DNA of 64,000 bases from VRUE01 sp963715625. Its GTDB lineage: Bacteria > Actinomycetota > Thermoleophilia > Solirubrobacterales > 70-9. The DNA is taken from contig OY970260.1 in assembly GCA_963715625.1 (NCBI GenBank), forward strand, positions 62,001 through 126,000, written 5' to 3'. Below, piece by piece: positions 15,756-23,472 of the stretch (position 1 is the first letter of the stretch; each line of letters begins with the position of its first letter). The translations under genes were made by a program, and so were the position numbers. The notes beneath the pieces were generated by a model, which saw only the letters and a list, made by a program, of their open reading frames with translations, had not been told where the DNA came from and did not search any database.

Positions 15756-17276
15756 CTACGCGGGCGTCACCGGGTTGCGGCGCTCGGCGAAGGAGCGGTC
15801 CTTGCTCGCCGCCAGGGCGAAGCGCTTGATCAGGTCGGCCCGCAGGTCGGCGGGCTCGACCACCGCGTCGACGACCAGCTCGGAGGCGAGATGGAGGATG
15901 TCGATGTCCTCCGCGTACTCCTCGCGCTTCTGTGCCACGAACGCCTCCCGCTCCGCCTCGTCCTCGATCGCCTGGATCTGGTTGTAGAAGACGGCGTTGA
16001 TCGCCGCCTGCGGGCCCATCACCGCGATCGAGGCGCTGGGCAGGGCGATGCAGCAGTCCGGCTCGAAGGCCGGCCCGGCCATCGCGTAGAGCCCGGCACC
16101 GTAGGCCTTGCGCACGATCACCGAGATCTTCGGCACGGTCGCTTCGGAGACGGCGCTGATCGTCTTCGCGCCGTGGCGGATGATCCCCTGGCGCTCGACC
16201 GCGGTGCCGATCATGAAACCGGGCACGTCGGCGAGGAAGAGCAGCGGCACGTTGAACGCGTTGCAGGTCTGGATGAAGCGCGCCGCCTTGTCGGCGGAGT
16301 TGACGAAGAGGACGCCGCCGGTGTGCTTGGGCTGGTTGGCGACGATCCCGATCGCGCGCCCGTCGAGACGGCCGTAGCCGACGATCAGCTCCTTCGCCCA
16401 GCGCCTGTGCACGGGCAGGAAGCTGCCGGCGTCGAGCAGCGAGTCGAGCAGCAGCTGCATGTCGAAGGGCCGGTTCTCGTCGGGCGGGAGGATCTCGGCA
16501 ATCGGCGTGTCGGAGGCCGGCTCGGCAGCGGGCGCGGCGGGCGGCTGCTCGCGCCAGCTGCCGGGCATGAACGAGAGGTAGCGCTTGGCGAGGTCGATCG
16601 CCTCCTCGTCCGTCTTGACCAGGAAGTGGCCGCAGCCGGAGACGCCGGTGTGCATCTTGGCCCCGCCCATCTCCTCCAGGCTGACCTTCTCGCCGATCAC
16701 CATCTCCGCCATCCGCGGCGATCCCAGGTACATCGAGGCGTTGCCGTCGCGCATGATCACCACGTCGCAGAAGGCCGGGATGTAGGCGCCGCCGGCGGCG
16801 CTCGGCCCGAACAGCAGGCAGACCTGCGGCACCTGGCCGGAGAGCCGCACCTCGTTGTGGAAGATGCGCCCGGCGCCGCGGCGGCCGGGGAACATCTGCA
16901 CCTGGTCGGTGATCCGCGCCCCGGCCGAGTCGACCAGGTAGAGGATCGGCACCTGCAGGGAGAGCGCCCGCTCCTGGATGCGGAGGATCTTCTCGACCGT
17001 CTTCGGCCCCCAGGAGCCGGCCTTGACCGTGGGGTCGTTGGCCATCAGCGCGACGCGGCGGCCGTCGATCGCGGCCAGGCCGGTGACGACGCCGTCGGCG
17101 CCGAGACCCTCCTTCTCCCAGTTCGCCAGCGCCGCCTCCTCGGCGAAGGAGCCGGGATCGACGAGCCGGGCGACCCGCTCGCGGACGGGTAGCTTGCCCT
17201 GCTCGGCGGTCTTCTTGTGGTGGCGCTGCGGCCCGCCCGCCAGGGCCGCCTCGAGCGCTTCATGGAAGTCGGACAT
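15756..17276 (-). CDS. Acyl-CoA carboxylase, carboxyltransferase (beta) subunit
   Basis: 506 residues from ATG 17276. Crotonase-fold carboxyltransferase that moves CO2 from biotin to an acyl-CoA. N-terminal half: YLVDSAGARITDQVQMFPGR and GPSAAGGAYIPAFCD; C-terminal half: FLADVPGFMIGTAVERQG, RKAYGAGLYAMAG, MGPQAAINAVFYNQ. The GAG/GGAY oxyanion-hole pairs are intact. The acyl substrate (propionyl-, acetyl- or methylcrotonyl-CoA) is not decidable by eye; HMG-CoA lyase next door suggests leucine breakdown, while the window's ethylmalonyl-CoA genes need a propionyl-CoA carboxylase. The biotin-carrying alpha subunit is not in the window. Confidence 0.9.
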   Translation of the reverse strand: MSDFHEALEAALAGGPQRHHKKTAEQGKLPVRERVARLVDPGSFAEEAALANWEKEGLGADGVVTGLAAIDGRRVALMANDPTVKAGSWGPKTVEKILRIQERALSLQVPILYLVDSAGARITDQVQMFPGRRGAGRIFHNEVRLSGQVPQVCLLFGPSAAGGAYIPAFCDVVIMRDGNASMYLGSPRMAEMVIGEKVSLEEMGGAKMHTGVSGCGHFLVKTDEEAIDLAKRYLSFMPGSWREQPPAAPAAEPASDTPIAEILPPDENRPFDMQLLLDSLLDAGSFLPVHRRWAKELIVGYGRLDGRAIGIVANQPKHTGGVLFVNSADKAARFIQTCNAFNVPLLFLADVPGFMIGTAVERQGIIRHGAKTISAVSEATVPKISVIVRKAYGAGLYAMAGPAFEPDCCIALPSASIAVMGPQAAINAVFYNQIQAIEDEAEREAFVAQKREEYAEDIDILHLASELVVDAVVEPADLRADLIKRFALAASKDRSFAERRNPVTPA

Positions 17277-17342
17277 GGCCGCGGAGCCTATCCGTGGTGC
17301 GGCTGGCGAGCGCCGGACCAAGCGGGGCAAGGACGCAGGGAG

Positions 17343-17365
17343 ACCGAATAGCAGCGCTATTCGGT
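17343..17365. terminator. Hairpin over the stop codon of the HMG-CoA lyase gene
   Basis: accgaatagc-agc-gctattcggt is a perfect 10-bp stem with a 3-nt loop and includes the TAG stop of the lyase gene (17357-17359, minus strand). There is no T run. Its core tagcagcgcta recurs in the hairpin at 34740-34760. Confidence 0.5.
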
Positions 17366-18328
17366 TGACTGAGGACGCCGCACCGCGCCGTGTCCGCCGC
17401 CGCCAGACGCGCCACGGTGCCAGTCCACGGGGCCGGCCCGCAGGACATGCGAGCCGAGCGGGCGACCCAGCGCCTTCTGGGCGGCACGGGCGGCATCGAC
17501 CAGCGCCGGCAGGTCGACCCCGGTCTGCACCCCCATCTCGTGCAGCATCGAGACCACGTCCTCGGTGGCGACGTTGCCGGTCGCCCCGGGCGGGACCGGG
17601 CAGCCGCCCAGCTCGCCGAAGCTCGACTCGAAGGAGTCGATGCCCGCCTCCAGCGCCGCCAGCACGTTGGCCAGGCCCTGCCCGCGCGTGTTGTGGAAAT
17701 GGGCGGTCAGCTCCACCCCGGTCAGCAGCTCACGGGCCGCGGCGACGAACTCGCCGATCTGGCGCGGGTTGGCCATCCCGGTCGTGTCGCCGAAGCCGAT
17801 CTCGCCGCAGCCGGCGACGACCAGCCTTTCGGCGATGTCGAGGACGTGCTGGAGCGGCACCTCGCCCTCATAAGGGCAGCCGAAGGAGACCGAGATCACG
17901 CCCTCGCAGCGCAGGCCCTCCTCGCGCGCGGTCGCCAGCGCTGGTTCCAGACCGACGAGCGACTCCTCGATCGTCCGGTTGACGTTCTTGCGGTTGTGGG
18001 TCTCGGATGCCGAGACGAAGACGTTGACCTCGTCGAAGCGGTCGCGCAGCGCCAGCGCCCGCTCCAACCCGCGCTCGTTCGGGATCAGCACCGAGAAGGC
18101 AACGCCCTCGCGCCTCTCCACCCCCGCCAGAACCTCCTCGGCGTCTGAGAGTTGCGGGATCGCCTCGGGCCGCACGAACGAGGTCACCTCGATCCGCTTC
18201 AGCCCCGTCCCGGAGAGCATGTCGACGAGCCGGATCTTCTCCGCCGTCGGGATCGTCTCCGGCTCGTTCTGGAACCCGTCCCGAGGCCCGACCTCGCGAA
18301 TGCGGACTGAGCTGGGCAGCGCGGTCAT
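17357..18328 (-). CDS. Hydroxymethylglutaryl-CoA lyase
   Basis: 323 residues from ATG 18328, the usual length. TIM-barrel lyase splitting HMG-CoA into acetyl-CoA and acetoacetate, the last step of leucine degradation. Shown by VGPRDGFQNE (catalytic Arg-Asp), VTSFVRPEAIPQ, VSFGCPYEGEV, the metal pair in HFHNTRG, and the catalytic cysteine in GGCPVPPGATGNVATEDV. It lies upstream of the carboxyltransferase gene on the same strand, an arrangement like leucine/methylcrotonyl-CoA operons. Confidence 0.93.
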   Translation of the reverse strand: MTALPSSVRIREVGPRDGFQNEPETIPTAEKIRLVDMLSGTGLKRIEVTSFVRPEAIPQLSDAEEVLAGVERREGVAFSVLIPNERGLERALALRDRFDEVNVFVSASETHNRKNVNRTIEESLVGLEPALATAREEGLRCEGVISVSFGCPYEGEVPLQHVLDIAERLVVAGCGEIGFGDTTGMANPRQIGEFVAAARELLTGVELTAHFHNTRGQGLANVLAALEAGIDSFESSFGELGGCPVPPGATGNVATEDVVSMLHEMGVQTGVDLPALVDAARAAQKALGRPLGSHVLRAGPVDWHRGASGGGGHGAVRRPQSTE

Positions 18329-18351
18329 GACTCGGCAGCTTAGACAGGTTC

Positions 18352-19272
18352 TTAGGCGCTCTGCCTCGCTTCGATCCGGCGCACCACGGCAAGCAGGATG
18401 GAGTGCACATGTTGCCGTTCGTAGCGCACTTGCCAGTGGGTGAAGCGGAGCGGAATGAACCCGGCGGCGAGATGCGCCTGGTCGCGAATGCGGTCGCGCG
18501 CCTGCTGTGCGGGCGTGCGGTGGTAGCGCAGCCCATCGGTCTCGACCACGAGGTGAAGGTCGGGCCAGAGGAAATCGACTTTGAAGCCGTTCAGGCGCTG
18601 CCGCGTCAACGGCAAGGGCAGGCCCACCTTTCGAACCTGCGGTAGAAACCACCGCTCGAGTTCGGAGTCCGTCAATCGGAACGTCTGCCGATCGAGCAGC
18701 TGGCGCAACCGCGCCACGCCACGCGGACCGCGGTAGGCGTCGAGGGCCGTGCGCAGGGCCTCCGGGTCGGTCAGGTCGAGCCGATCGGCCTCGTTGACCG
18801 CCCGCTCGAGCTCACCGAGGCTGAGGGAGCAGGCGATGTCGATTAGCGTGCGCACCACGCGGGTCACGGGAATCCCATCGCGGATCGTCACGTCCGTGTC
18901 CCGCAGCGATCGCCGATGCGCCGTGATGGATCCCTGTCTACGACGAGAAACAGCGGGCGTTGACACCTCGATGCATCCCGGCCGCTCGGAGCGGATTCCC
19001 CAGAGCGCAGCGGCGCTGCCGTGGCTCAGAACCGCCCGCGGGCCGCAGGACCTGACAGCGGCCATCCAGTGACCTCGCTGTGTCAGTTCGGGCCTGCCCA
19101 CGGCGTAGACCCCTACCCCCACCCGGCGCAGCCGACCCTTGACTATTCGGTGCTCGATCCCTCGCCGGCTGAGTCCGGCCTCGCGCAACTGCCAGCCAGC
19201 TATCACCCCGTGCTGGCGCCGAACCAACTCCCAGATCCCTGCGGCCGTCGAGCGGTCGATTTCCCACACCAT
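18352..19272 (-). CDS. AbiEi-like antitoxin domain plus DUF559 endonuclease-like domain protein
   Basis: 306 residues from ATG 19272. The N-terminal ~90 residues (HGVIAGWQLREAGLSRRGIE, GRLRRVGVGVYAVG) match the winged-helix AbiEi/type IV antitoxin N-terminal domain; the C-terminal ~100 residues carry the DUF559/Vsr-like nuclease fold (FKVDFLWPDLHLVVETDG, Asp and Glu of a PD-(D/E)XK-like core, RDRIRDQAHLAAGF). Such two-domain proteins are very abundant in some actinobacteria; their function is unproven, possibly DNA repair or defence. No obvious partner gene. A 16-bp perfect palindrome covers the start codon. Confidence 0.85.
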   Translation of the reverse strand: MVWEIDRSTAAGIWELVRRQHGVIAGWQLREAGLSRRGIEHRIVKGRLRRVGVGVYAVGRPELTQRGHWMAAVRSCGPRAVLSHGSAAALWGIRSERPGCIEVSTPAVSRRRQGSITAHRRSLRDTDVTIRDGIPVTRVVRTLIDIACSLSLGELERAVNEADRLDLTDPEALRTALDAYRGPRGVARLRQLLDRQTFRLTDSELERWFLPQVRKVGLPLPLTRQRLNGFKVDFLWPDLHLVVETDGLRYHRTPAQQARDRIRDQAHLAAGFIPLRFTHWQVRYERQHVHSILLAVVRRIEARQSA

Positions 19273-19279
19273 GGTGTGG
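19264..19279. promoter_or_regulatory. 16-bp perfect palindrome spanning the start codon of the AbiEi/DUF559 gene
   Basis: ccacaccatggtgtgg is its own reverse complement and contains the ATG of the gene ending at 18352. Because the gene product has a winged-helix domain, autorepression at this site is possible but speculative. Confidence 0.5.
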
Positions 19280-19318
19280 TTAAGTGACCAGTCGACCGAG
19301 ATTCTCCCCCCTGGGGTC

Positions 19319-20053
19319 CTACACCATGCCGAGGCCGCCGCTTACGCCGAGGGTCTCGCCGGTGACGTAGGTGGCGTCATCGGAGACGAGGAAGGCTGCG
19401 GCAGCCGCTACCTCCTCGGGCTGGCCGAGGCGGCCCATCTGTGTGGCGGATTTCATCGTCTCGATCACTTTCTCGCCGATCTCGCCGAACTCCTTGGCTC
19501 CCATCAGCAGCGGGGTCTCGATCGGGCCGGGGGCGATCGAGTTGGCGGTGATCCCGTAGCGGGCGTTCTCGCGGGCGATCGCCTTCATGAAGGCGACGAC
19601 GCCGCCCTTGGTCGCCGAGTAGACGGCGGAGCCCTTCGAGCCGACCCGGCCGGCCTCCGAGGAGATGCTGAGGATGCGGCCGTACTTCGCCTCCTGCATG
19701 CCGGGCAGAGCCGCATGGGTGCAGTTGAAGACGCCGACGAGGTTGATCGCGATCAGCCGCTGCCACTGCTCGGGGCTGGTGTAGGTGAAGAAGCCGAACT
19801 CGTCGGTGCCGGCGTTGTTGACGAGGATGTCGAGCGTGCCCATCGCCTCGACCGCGGCGCGGGCGGACTCAATATCGGTCACGTCGAGTTCGAGCGCGTG
19901 GCCGTTGGCCTCGCCCGCGACCCGCTCGGCGCCCTCGGCGTCGACGTCGCCGACCCACACCTCGGCGCCCTCGGCGGCCAGGCGCGCGGCGATCGCGGCG
20001 CCTATCCCGCTCGCCCCGCCGGTGACCAGCGCCTTTCGTCCCTCCAGCCGCAT
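19319..20053 (-). CDS. Short-chain dehydrogenase/reductase, BadH/acetoacetyl-CoA reductase-like
   Basis: 244 residues from ATG 20053. Classical SDR: cofactor loop TGGASGIGAAIA, NNAGTD, catalytic Ser in ISSEAGRVGSKGSA and YSATKGG (YxxxK), then PGPIETPLL. Asp in VGDVDAEG after the second strand favours NAD over NADP. It most resembles 2-hydroxycyclohexanecarboxyl-CoA dehydrogenases (BadH) and 3-hydroxyacyl-CoA dehydrogenases, so a 3-oxo/3-hydroxyacyl-CoA substrate is likely. A short repeat precedes its divergent neighbour npdG. Confidence 0.82.
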   Translation of the reverse strand: MRLEGRKALVTGGASGIGAAIAARLAAEGAEVWVGDVDAEGAERVAGEANGHALELDVTDIESARAAVEAMGTLDILVNNAGTDEFGFFTYTSPEQWQRLIAINLVGVFNCTHAALPGMQEAKYGRILSISSEAGRVGSKGSAVYSATKGGVVAFMKAIARENARYGITANSIAPGPIETPLLMGAKEFGEIGEKVIETMKSATQMGRLGQPEEVAAAAAFLVSDDATYVTGETLGVSGGLGMV

Positions 20054-20080
20054 CGGCCGGGAGCATAGACTCACGCCCGT

Positions 20081-20133
20081 GAACGCGGAGCGACCGAGCG
20101 TCCATATCTGTCTCTTCGAGAGGGAGCGAAGCG
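20081..20133. repeat. ~53-bp 5' repeat, copy 1 (ahead of npdG)
   Basis: gaacgcggagcgaccgagcg, a catatctg block, then a small hairpin cttcg...cgaag. The same unit recurs at 20841-20894 just ahead of cofD (26 of the first 30 bases identical). Both copies end 10-25 bp before the start codon of an F420-related gene. Confidence 0.7.
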
Positions 20134-20143
20134 TGATCCATTG

Positions 20144-20842
20144 ATGTCTGTGGCGGACCTCCCCACCATCCCGATCGTCGGCGGCACCGGTGCGCTCGGC
20201 GCCGGCCTCGCCCTGCGCTGGGCCCGGGCCGGGGCCTCGATCGCGATCGGCTCGCGCTCGGCCGAGCGCGGCGAGGAGGCGGCGGCGAAGCTACGCGAGA
20301 AGGTGCCCGGCGCCGAGGTCGAGGGCCTGCTCAACGAGGAGGCCGCGAGCCGCGCCGAGATCGTCTTCCTCACGGTCCCCTTCCGCGCCCAGTCGGAGAA
20401 CCTCAACAACCTGCGCGAGGCGCTGCAGCCGGGACAGATCCTGGTCGACTGCACGGTCCCGCTCGCCGCCGCGGTCAGCGGCAAGGCGACGCGCTCGCTC
20501 GGCGTCTGGCAGGGCAGCGCCGCCCAGCAGGCCCAGGAGATGGTCCCCGAGGGAGTCACCGTCGTCGCCGCCCTGCACACGATCGGCGCCCCGACGCTCG
20601 CCGATGCCAACTCCGTGCTGGGCGAGGACATCCTCGTCTGCGGCGACCGCAAGGCCGACAAGGCCCGGGTCGCCCGCCTGGTCGAGCTGATACCCGGGTT
20701 GCGCGCCGTCAACGCCGGACCGCTGGAGATGGCACGGATCGTCGAGCAGCTGACGCCGCTGTTGATCTCGGTCAACGTCCGCTACAAGGCCCACGCGGGG
20801 ATCCAGCTGACCGGCCTCCCCGACGGCGACCACTGGGCATGA
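20144..20842 (+). CDS. npdG: NADPH-dependent F420 reductase
   Basis: 232 residues from ATG 20144. Transfers hydride between NADP(H) and coenzyme F420. The N-terminal Rossmann motif is IPIVGGTGALGAGLALRWAR, with SRSAE after it for the NADP phosphate; the family features LHTIGAPTLAD, LVCGDRKADK and the C-terminal LLISVNVRYKAHAGI are present. It heads the plus-strand group npdG-cofD-cofC-cofE. The 76 bp between it and cofD hold repeat copy 2. Confidence 0.9.
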   Translation: MSVADLPTIPIVGGTGALGAGLALRWARAGASIAIGSRSAERGEEAAAKLREKVPGAEVEGLLNEEAASRAEIVFLTVPFRAQSENLNNLREALQPGQILVDCTVPLAAAVSGKATRSLGVWQGSAAQQAQEMVPEGVTVVAALHTIGAPTLADANSVLGEDILVCGDRKADKARVARLVELIPGLRAVNAGPLEMARIVEQLTPLLISVNVRYKAHAGIQLTGLPDGDHWA

Positions 20843-20894
20843 GCGCGGAGCGAGCAAGCGTGCATATCTGGTTCTTCGCGCAGCGAGCGAAGCG
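20841..20894. repeat. ~54-bp 5' repeat, copy 2 (ahead of cofD)
   Basis: Starts within the TGA stop of npdG and ends 23 bp before the cofD GTG. Shares gcggagcga, agcgt, catatctg and the hairpin stem cttcgc...gcgaag with the copy at 20081-20133. It could be a 5'-UTR element or an interspersed repeat. Confidence 0.7.
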
Positions 20895-20917
20895 CGAACT
20901 GGGGGTCTAGCGGGGCC

Positions 20918-21844
20918 GTGAGGGTCGCGCTGCTGGCGGGCGGCACCGGGGGCGCCAAGCTGGCGGCCGGGATGCAGGAGGAGACCGGCTCCGACCTGGC
21001 GGTGATCGCCAACACCGGCGACGACATCGAGACGCTCGGCGTCCACGTCTCCCCCGATCCCGACCTCGTCACCTACTGGCTCAGCGGCGAGATCGACGAG
21101 GAGCGTGGCTGGGGACTGCGCGACGACAGCTTCACCGTCTTCGACCGGCTGGCCAAGCTCGGCGCACCGAGCTGGTTCGGCCTCTCCGACCGCGACCTCG
21201 CCGCCTGCCTCTACCGCCGCCAGTTCCTCGACGAGGGCGGCCGCCTAACCGACGCGCAGGCGCAGATCGCCCGCGCGCTGGGCGTCGAGGCGCGGGTGCT
21301 GCCGATGTGCGAGGCGCCGGTGCGGACAAAGGTCCTGACCGCGGCGGGAGCGCGCGCCCTGCAGGAGTACCTGATCGTCGATCGCGGCGAGCCGGAGGTG
21401 CACGGAGTCGAGCTTGACGGGATCGAGGCGGCCGAGCCGAGCGCCGAGGTGCTGGAGGCGCTGCGCTGGGCCGAGGCGATCGTGATCGGCCCCTCCAACC
21501 CGGTGATCAGCATCGGCCCGATCCTCGCGGTCCCGGGGATGACGGAGGCGATCACGGCGTCCGACTCGCCGGTCGTCGCGGTCAGCCCCTTCGTCGCCGG
21601 CCAGGTCGTCAAGGGCCCGACCGAGCGCTTCATGCAGGCGCTGGGCCGGCCATCGACCGCTGCCGGTGTCGCCTCGCTCTACGCCGGCCTGATCGACGCG
21701 ATGGTCGTCGACGAGGGTGACCCGGACCCGCCCCCGGAGGAGATCCCGACGCTCGCGGTGCCGACGCTGATGGAGGGCGCGGCGGGACGAGCACGGCTGG
21801 CGCGCATCGTCCTCGACTACGCGGCTAGCCTGACCGAGGCTTGA
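20918..21844 (+). CDS. cofD: 2-phospho-L-lactate transferase family enzyme (F420 assembly)
   Basis: 308 residues from GTG 20918. CofD/FbiA joins the activated phospholactate or phosphoenolpyruvate moiety to Fo, giving (dehydro)F420-0. Seen: LLAGGTGGAKLAAGM at the N-terminus, ANTGDDIETLGVHVSPD, the long YWLSGEID...GWGLRDDSFT block, and IGPSNPVISIGPIL. Next to cofC, with which it overlaps by 4 bp (TTGA), so the two are translationally coupled. Confidence 0.95.
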   Translation: MRVALLAGGTGGAKLAAGMQEETGSDLAVIANTGDDIETLGVHVSPDPDLVTYWLSGEIDEERGWGLRDDSFTVFDRLAKLGAPSWFGLSDRDLAACLYRRQFLDEGGRLTDAQAQIARALGVEARVLPMCEAPVRTKVLTAAGARALQEYLIVDRGEPEVHGVELDGIEAAEPSAEVLEALRWAEAIVIGPSNPVISIGPILAVPGMTEAITASDSPVVAVSPFVAGQVVKGPTERFMQALGRPSTAAGVASLYAGLIDAMVVDEGDPDPPPEEIPTLAVPTLMEGAAGRARLARIVLDYAASLTEA

Positions 21845-22482
21845 ACGCAACCGCAATCCTCCCGGTGAAGCGCTTCGGCGCCGCCAAGCAGCGGCTCGCC
21901 GCTGGGTTCGACGACGCACGCCGAGCCGCGGTCGTCGCGGCGATGCTCGGGGACGTGCTGGAGGCGATCGGCGAGGCTCGCCCGGTCGAGCGGACGATCG
22001 TCGTCACCAGCGAGCCGTCGGCCGCCGACCTGGCGACAGCCGCCGGCGTCGGGGTCCTCCCCGACCCCGACGAGGGCGGCCATTCCGGCGCGGCGCTGGC
22101 CGGCGTCGCCCGCGCGCAACAGCTCGGCGCCGGCTGCGTCGTACTCCTCCCCGGCGACTGCCCGCTGCTCGACCCGCGTGAGCTCGAACGCCTGCTCACC
22201 GGCATGCCCGAGCGGTTCGTGTCCGTCGTCCCCGACCGCCACGGGACCGGGACCAACGCGCTCGCCCTGGCACCGCCGGAGGCGATCCGCCCCGCCTTCG
22301 GCGAGGGCAGCTGCGCCCGCCACGTCGCCGCCGCCCGTGAGGCGGGCACGCCCTATGCGGTCGAGGAGCTGCCCTCGCTGGCGCTCGACCTCGACACCCC
22401 GGCCGACGTCGTCGCCCTCACCCGCGTGCTCGAAGCAGACGGCAAGCGGGGAAAGCGAACCGCGAAGGCGCTGGGGATATGA
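21841..22482 (+). CDS. cofC: Phospholactate/phosphoenolpyruvate guanylyltransferase
   Basis: 213 residues from TTG 21841, a rare start supported by the TTGA overlap with cofD. GT-A nucleotidyltransferase fold: LPVKRFGAAKQRLA (nucleotide-binding N-terminus), VLLPGDCPLLDP (metal-binding Asp), PDRHGTGTNALALAP. Makes the GDP-activated three-carbon donor used by CofD. In actinobacteria (FbiD) the substrate is usually phosphoenolpyruvate. Confidence 0.93.
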   Translation: MNATAILPVKRFGAAKQRLAAGFDDARRAAVVAAMLGDVLEAIGEARPVERTIVVTSEPSAADLATAAGVGVLPDPDEGGHSGAALAGVARAQQLGAGCVVLLPGDCPLLDPRELERLLTGMPERFVSVVPDRHGTGTNALALAPPEAIRPAFGEGSCARHVAAAREAGTPYAVEELPSLALDLDTPADVVALTRVLEADGKRGKRTAKALGI

Positions 22483-22494
22483 GCCTCCCAACCG

Positions 22495-22541
22495 TTCCGG
22501 TGCGCCTTATCCCCGTATATCCCGGCAAAGGACCACCGGAA
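22495..22541. repeat. 47-bp palindromic element, copy B, carrying the cofE ribosome binding site
   Basis: Begins ttccggtgcgccttatcccc and ends ccaccggaa. Same length and outer arms as copies at 14972 and 33902. Its AAAGGA (22527-22532) sits 8 bases before the cofE ATG, and its last base (22541) is the A of that ATG. Confidence 0.85.
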
Positions 22542-23356
22542 TGATTGAGGTGCGGGCGATACCTGTGCAGGGCTTGCCGGAGGTCGCAGCCGGTGACCCG
22601 CTCGGCAAGCTGATTGCCGCCGCTGCCGAGATCGAGCCCGGCGACGTGATCGTGGTCTCCCAGAAGGTCGTCTCCAAGGCCGAGGGCCGCGTACGCCATC
22701 TCTCCTCAGTGGTTCCCGGTGCCGAAGCCCGCAAGCTCGCCGCGGTGCTCGGCAAGGAGCCGGCCTTGGTTCAGCTGATCCTCGACGAGAGTCGCGAGGT
22801 CCTCCGCGCCGAGCGCGGCGTGCTGATCACCGAAACCCGCCACGGCTTCGTCTGCGCCAACGCAGGCATCGACACCTCCAACCTCCCCGACTCCGACACC
22901 GTCTGCCCGCTGCCGGAGGACCCCGATGCCTCGGCGCGTCACATCCGCGCGGAAATGAGCCGGGCAGTTGGAGAGGAGCCGGGGGTGGGCCTCTCCAGAC
23001 AAAAGCGGGGAGTGTCTGGAGAGACCCACCCCCGGCTCCTTCCTACCCTCGGCGTAGTGATTGCGGACAGTTTTGGGAGGGCATGGCGACTAGGGCAAAC
23101 CGAGGTGGCGATCGGCTGCGCCGGCCTCGTCCCTCTAGACGACTGGCGCGGCCGTGAAGACGCCAATGGCCACAAGCTCGAAGCAACCCTGATCGCCATT
23201 GCCGACGAGGCTGCCTCGACAGCTGATCTCGCCCGAAGCAAGGACAGCCGCGTCCCGGTCGTAGTCGTCCGCGGTCTAGACCGCTACGTCACCGCCGAGG
23301 ACGGCCCGGGGGCCCAAGCTCTGCGTCGTCCTCGCGCAGACGACCTGTTCCGCTGA
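22541..23356 (+). CDS. cofE: Coenzyme F420:L-glutamate ligase (CofE domain)
   Basis: 271 residues from ATG 22541. Adds glutamates to F420-0 using GTP. Family features: IPVQGLPEVAAGDPLGKLI, DVIVVSQKVVSKAEGR, ITETRHGFVCANAGID, and VVIADSFGRAWRLGQTEVAI. Only the CofE half is present; the nitroreductase-like C-terminal half of actinobacterial FbiB is absent. Residues ~145-167 (PGVGLSRQKRGVSGETHPR) interrupt the usual short link before the TD/SDSFGR motif and are encoded by a 67-bp palindrome, so the enzyme appears to tolerate an in-frame insertion. Confidence 0.92.
   Translation: MIEVRAIPVQGLPEVAAGDPLGKLIAAAAEIEPGDVIVVSQKVVSKAEGRVRHLSSVVPGAEARKLAAVLGKEPALVQLILDESREVLRAERGVLITETRHGFVCANAGIDTSNLPDSDTVCPLPEDPDASARHIRAEMSRAVGEEPGVGLSRQKRGVSGETHPRLLPTLGVVIADSFGRAWRLGQTEVAIGCAGLVPLDDWRGREDANGHKLEATLIAIADEAASTADLARSKDSRVPVVVVRGLDRYVTAEDGPGAQALRRPRADDLFR
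22974..23040. repeat. 67-bp palindromic element inside cofE
   Basis: 28-bp arms (22974-23001 and 23013-23040) differ at a single position around an 11-nt loop aaagcggggag. It is translated as part of CofE. On the complementary strand a GTAG lies 5 bases outside the right arm. Confidence 0.9.
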
Positions 23357-23359
23357 GGG

Positions 23360-23467
23360 CGATCCCGGCAGGGGTGGAACGTCTTGTACTTTTTCGTCAA
23401 CCCCGCCCGAGCGCCCAGCCCAACCCCGATCCACCGAAAAAGTTAAGTGGAACCCCTGCCGGGATCG
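23360..23467. repeat. 108-bp composite palindromic element between cofE and the alcohol dehydrogenase gene
   Basis: Perfect 16-bp outer arms (23360-23375, 23452-23467; cgatcccggcaggggt and complement) enclose a second 9-bp pair actttttcg/cgaaaaagt (23388-23396, 23435-23443). It lies between convergent genes and could act as a bidirectional terminator, but its two-tier architecture matches the element at 29753. Confidence 0.85.
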
Positions 23468-23472
23468 GCCTG

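Noticed and set aside
14682..17192. 836-residue plus-strand frame across the ABC and carboxylase genes
   Set aside because: His/Arg/Asp-rich composition typical of antisense to GC-rich genes; conserved motifs are all on the minus strand.
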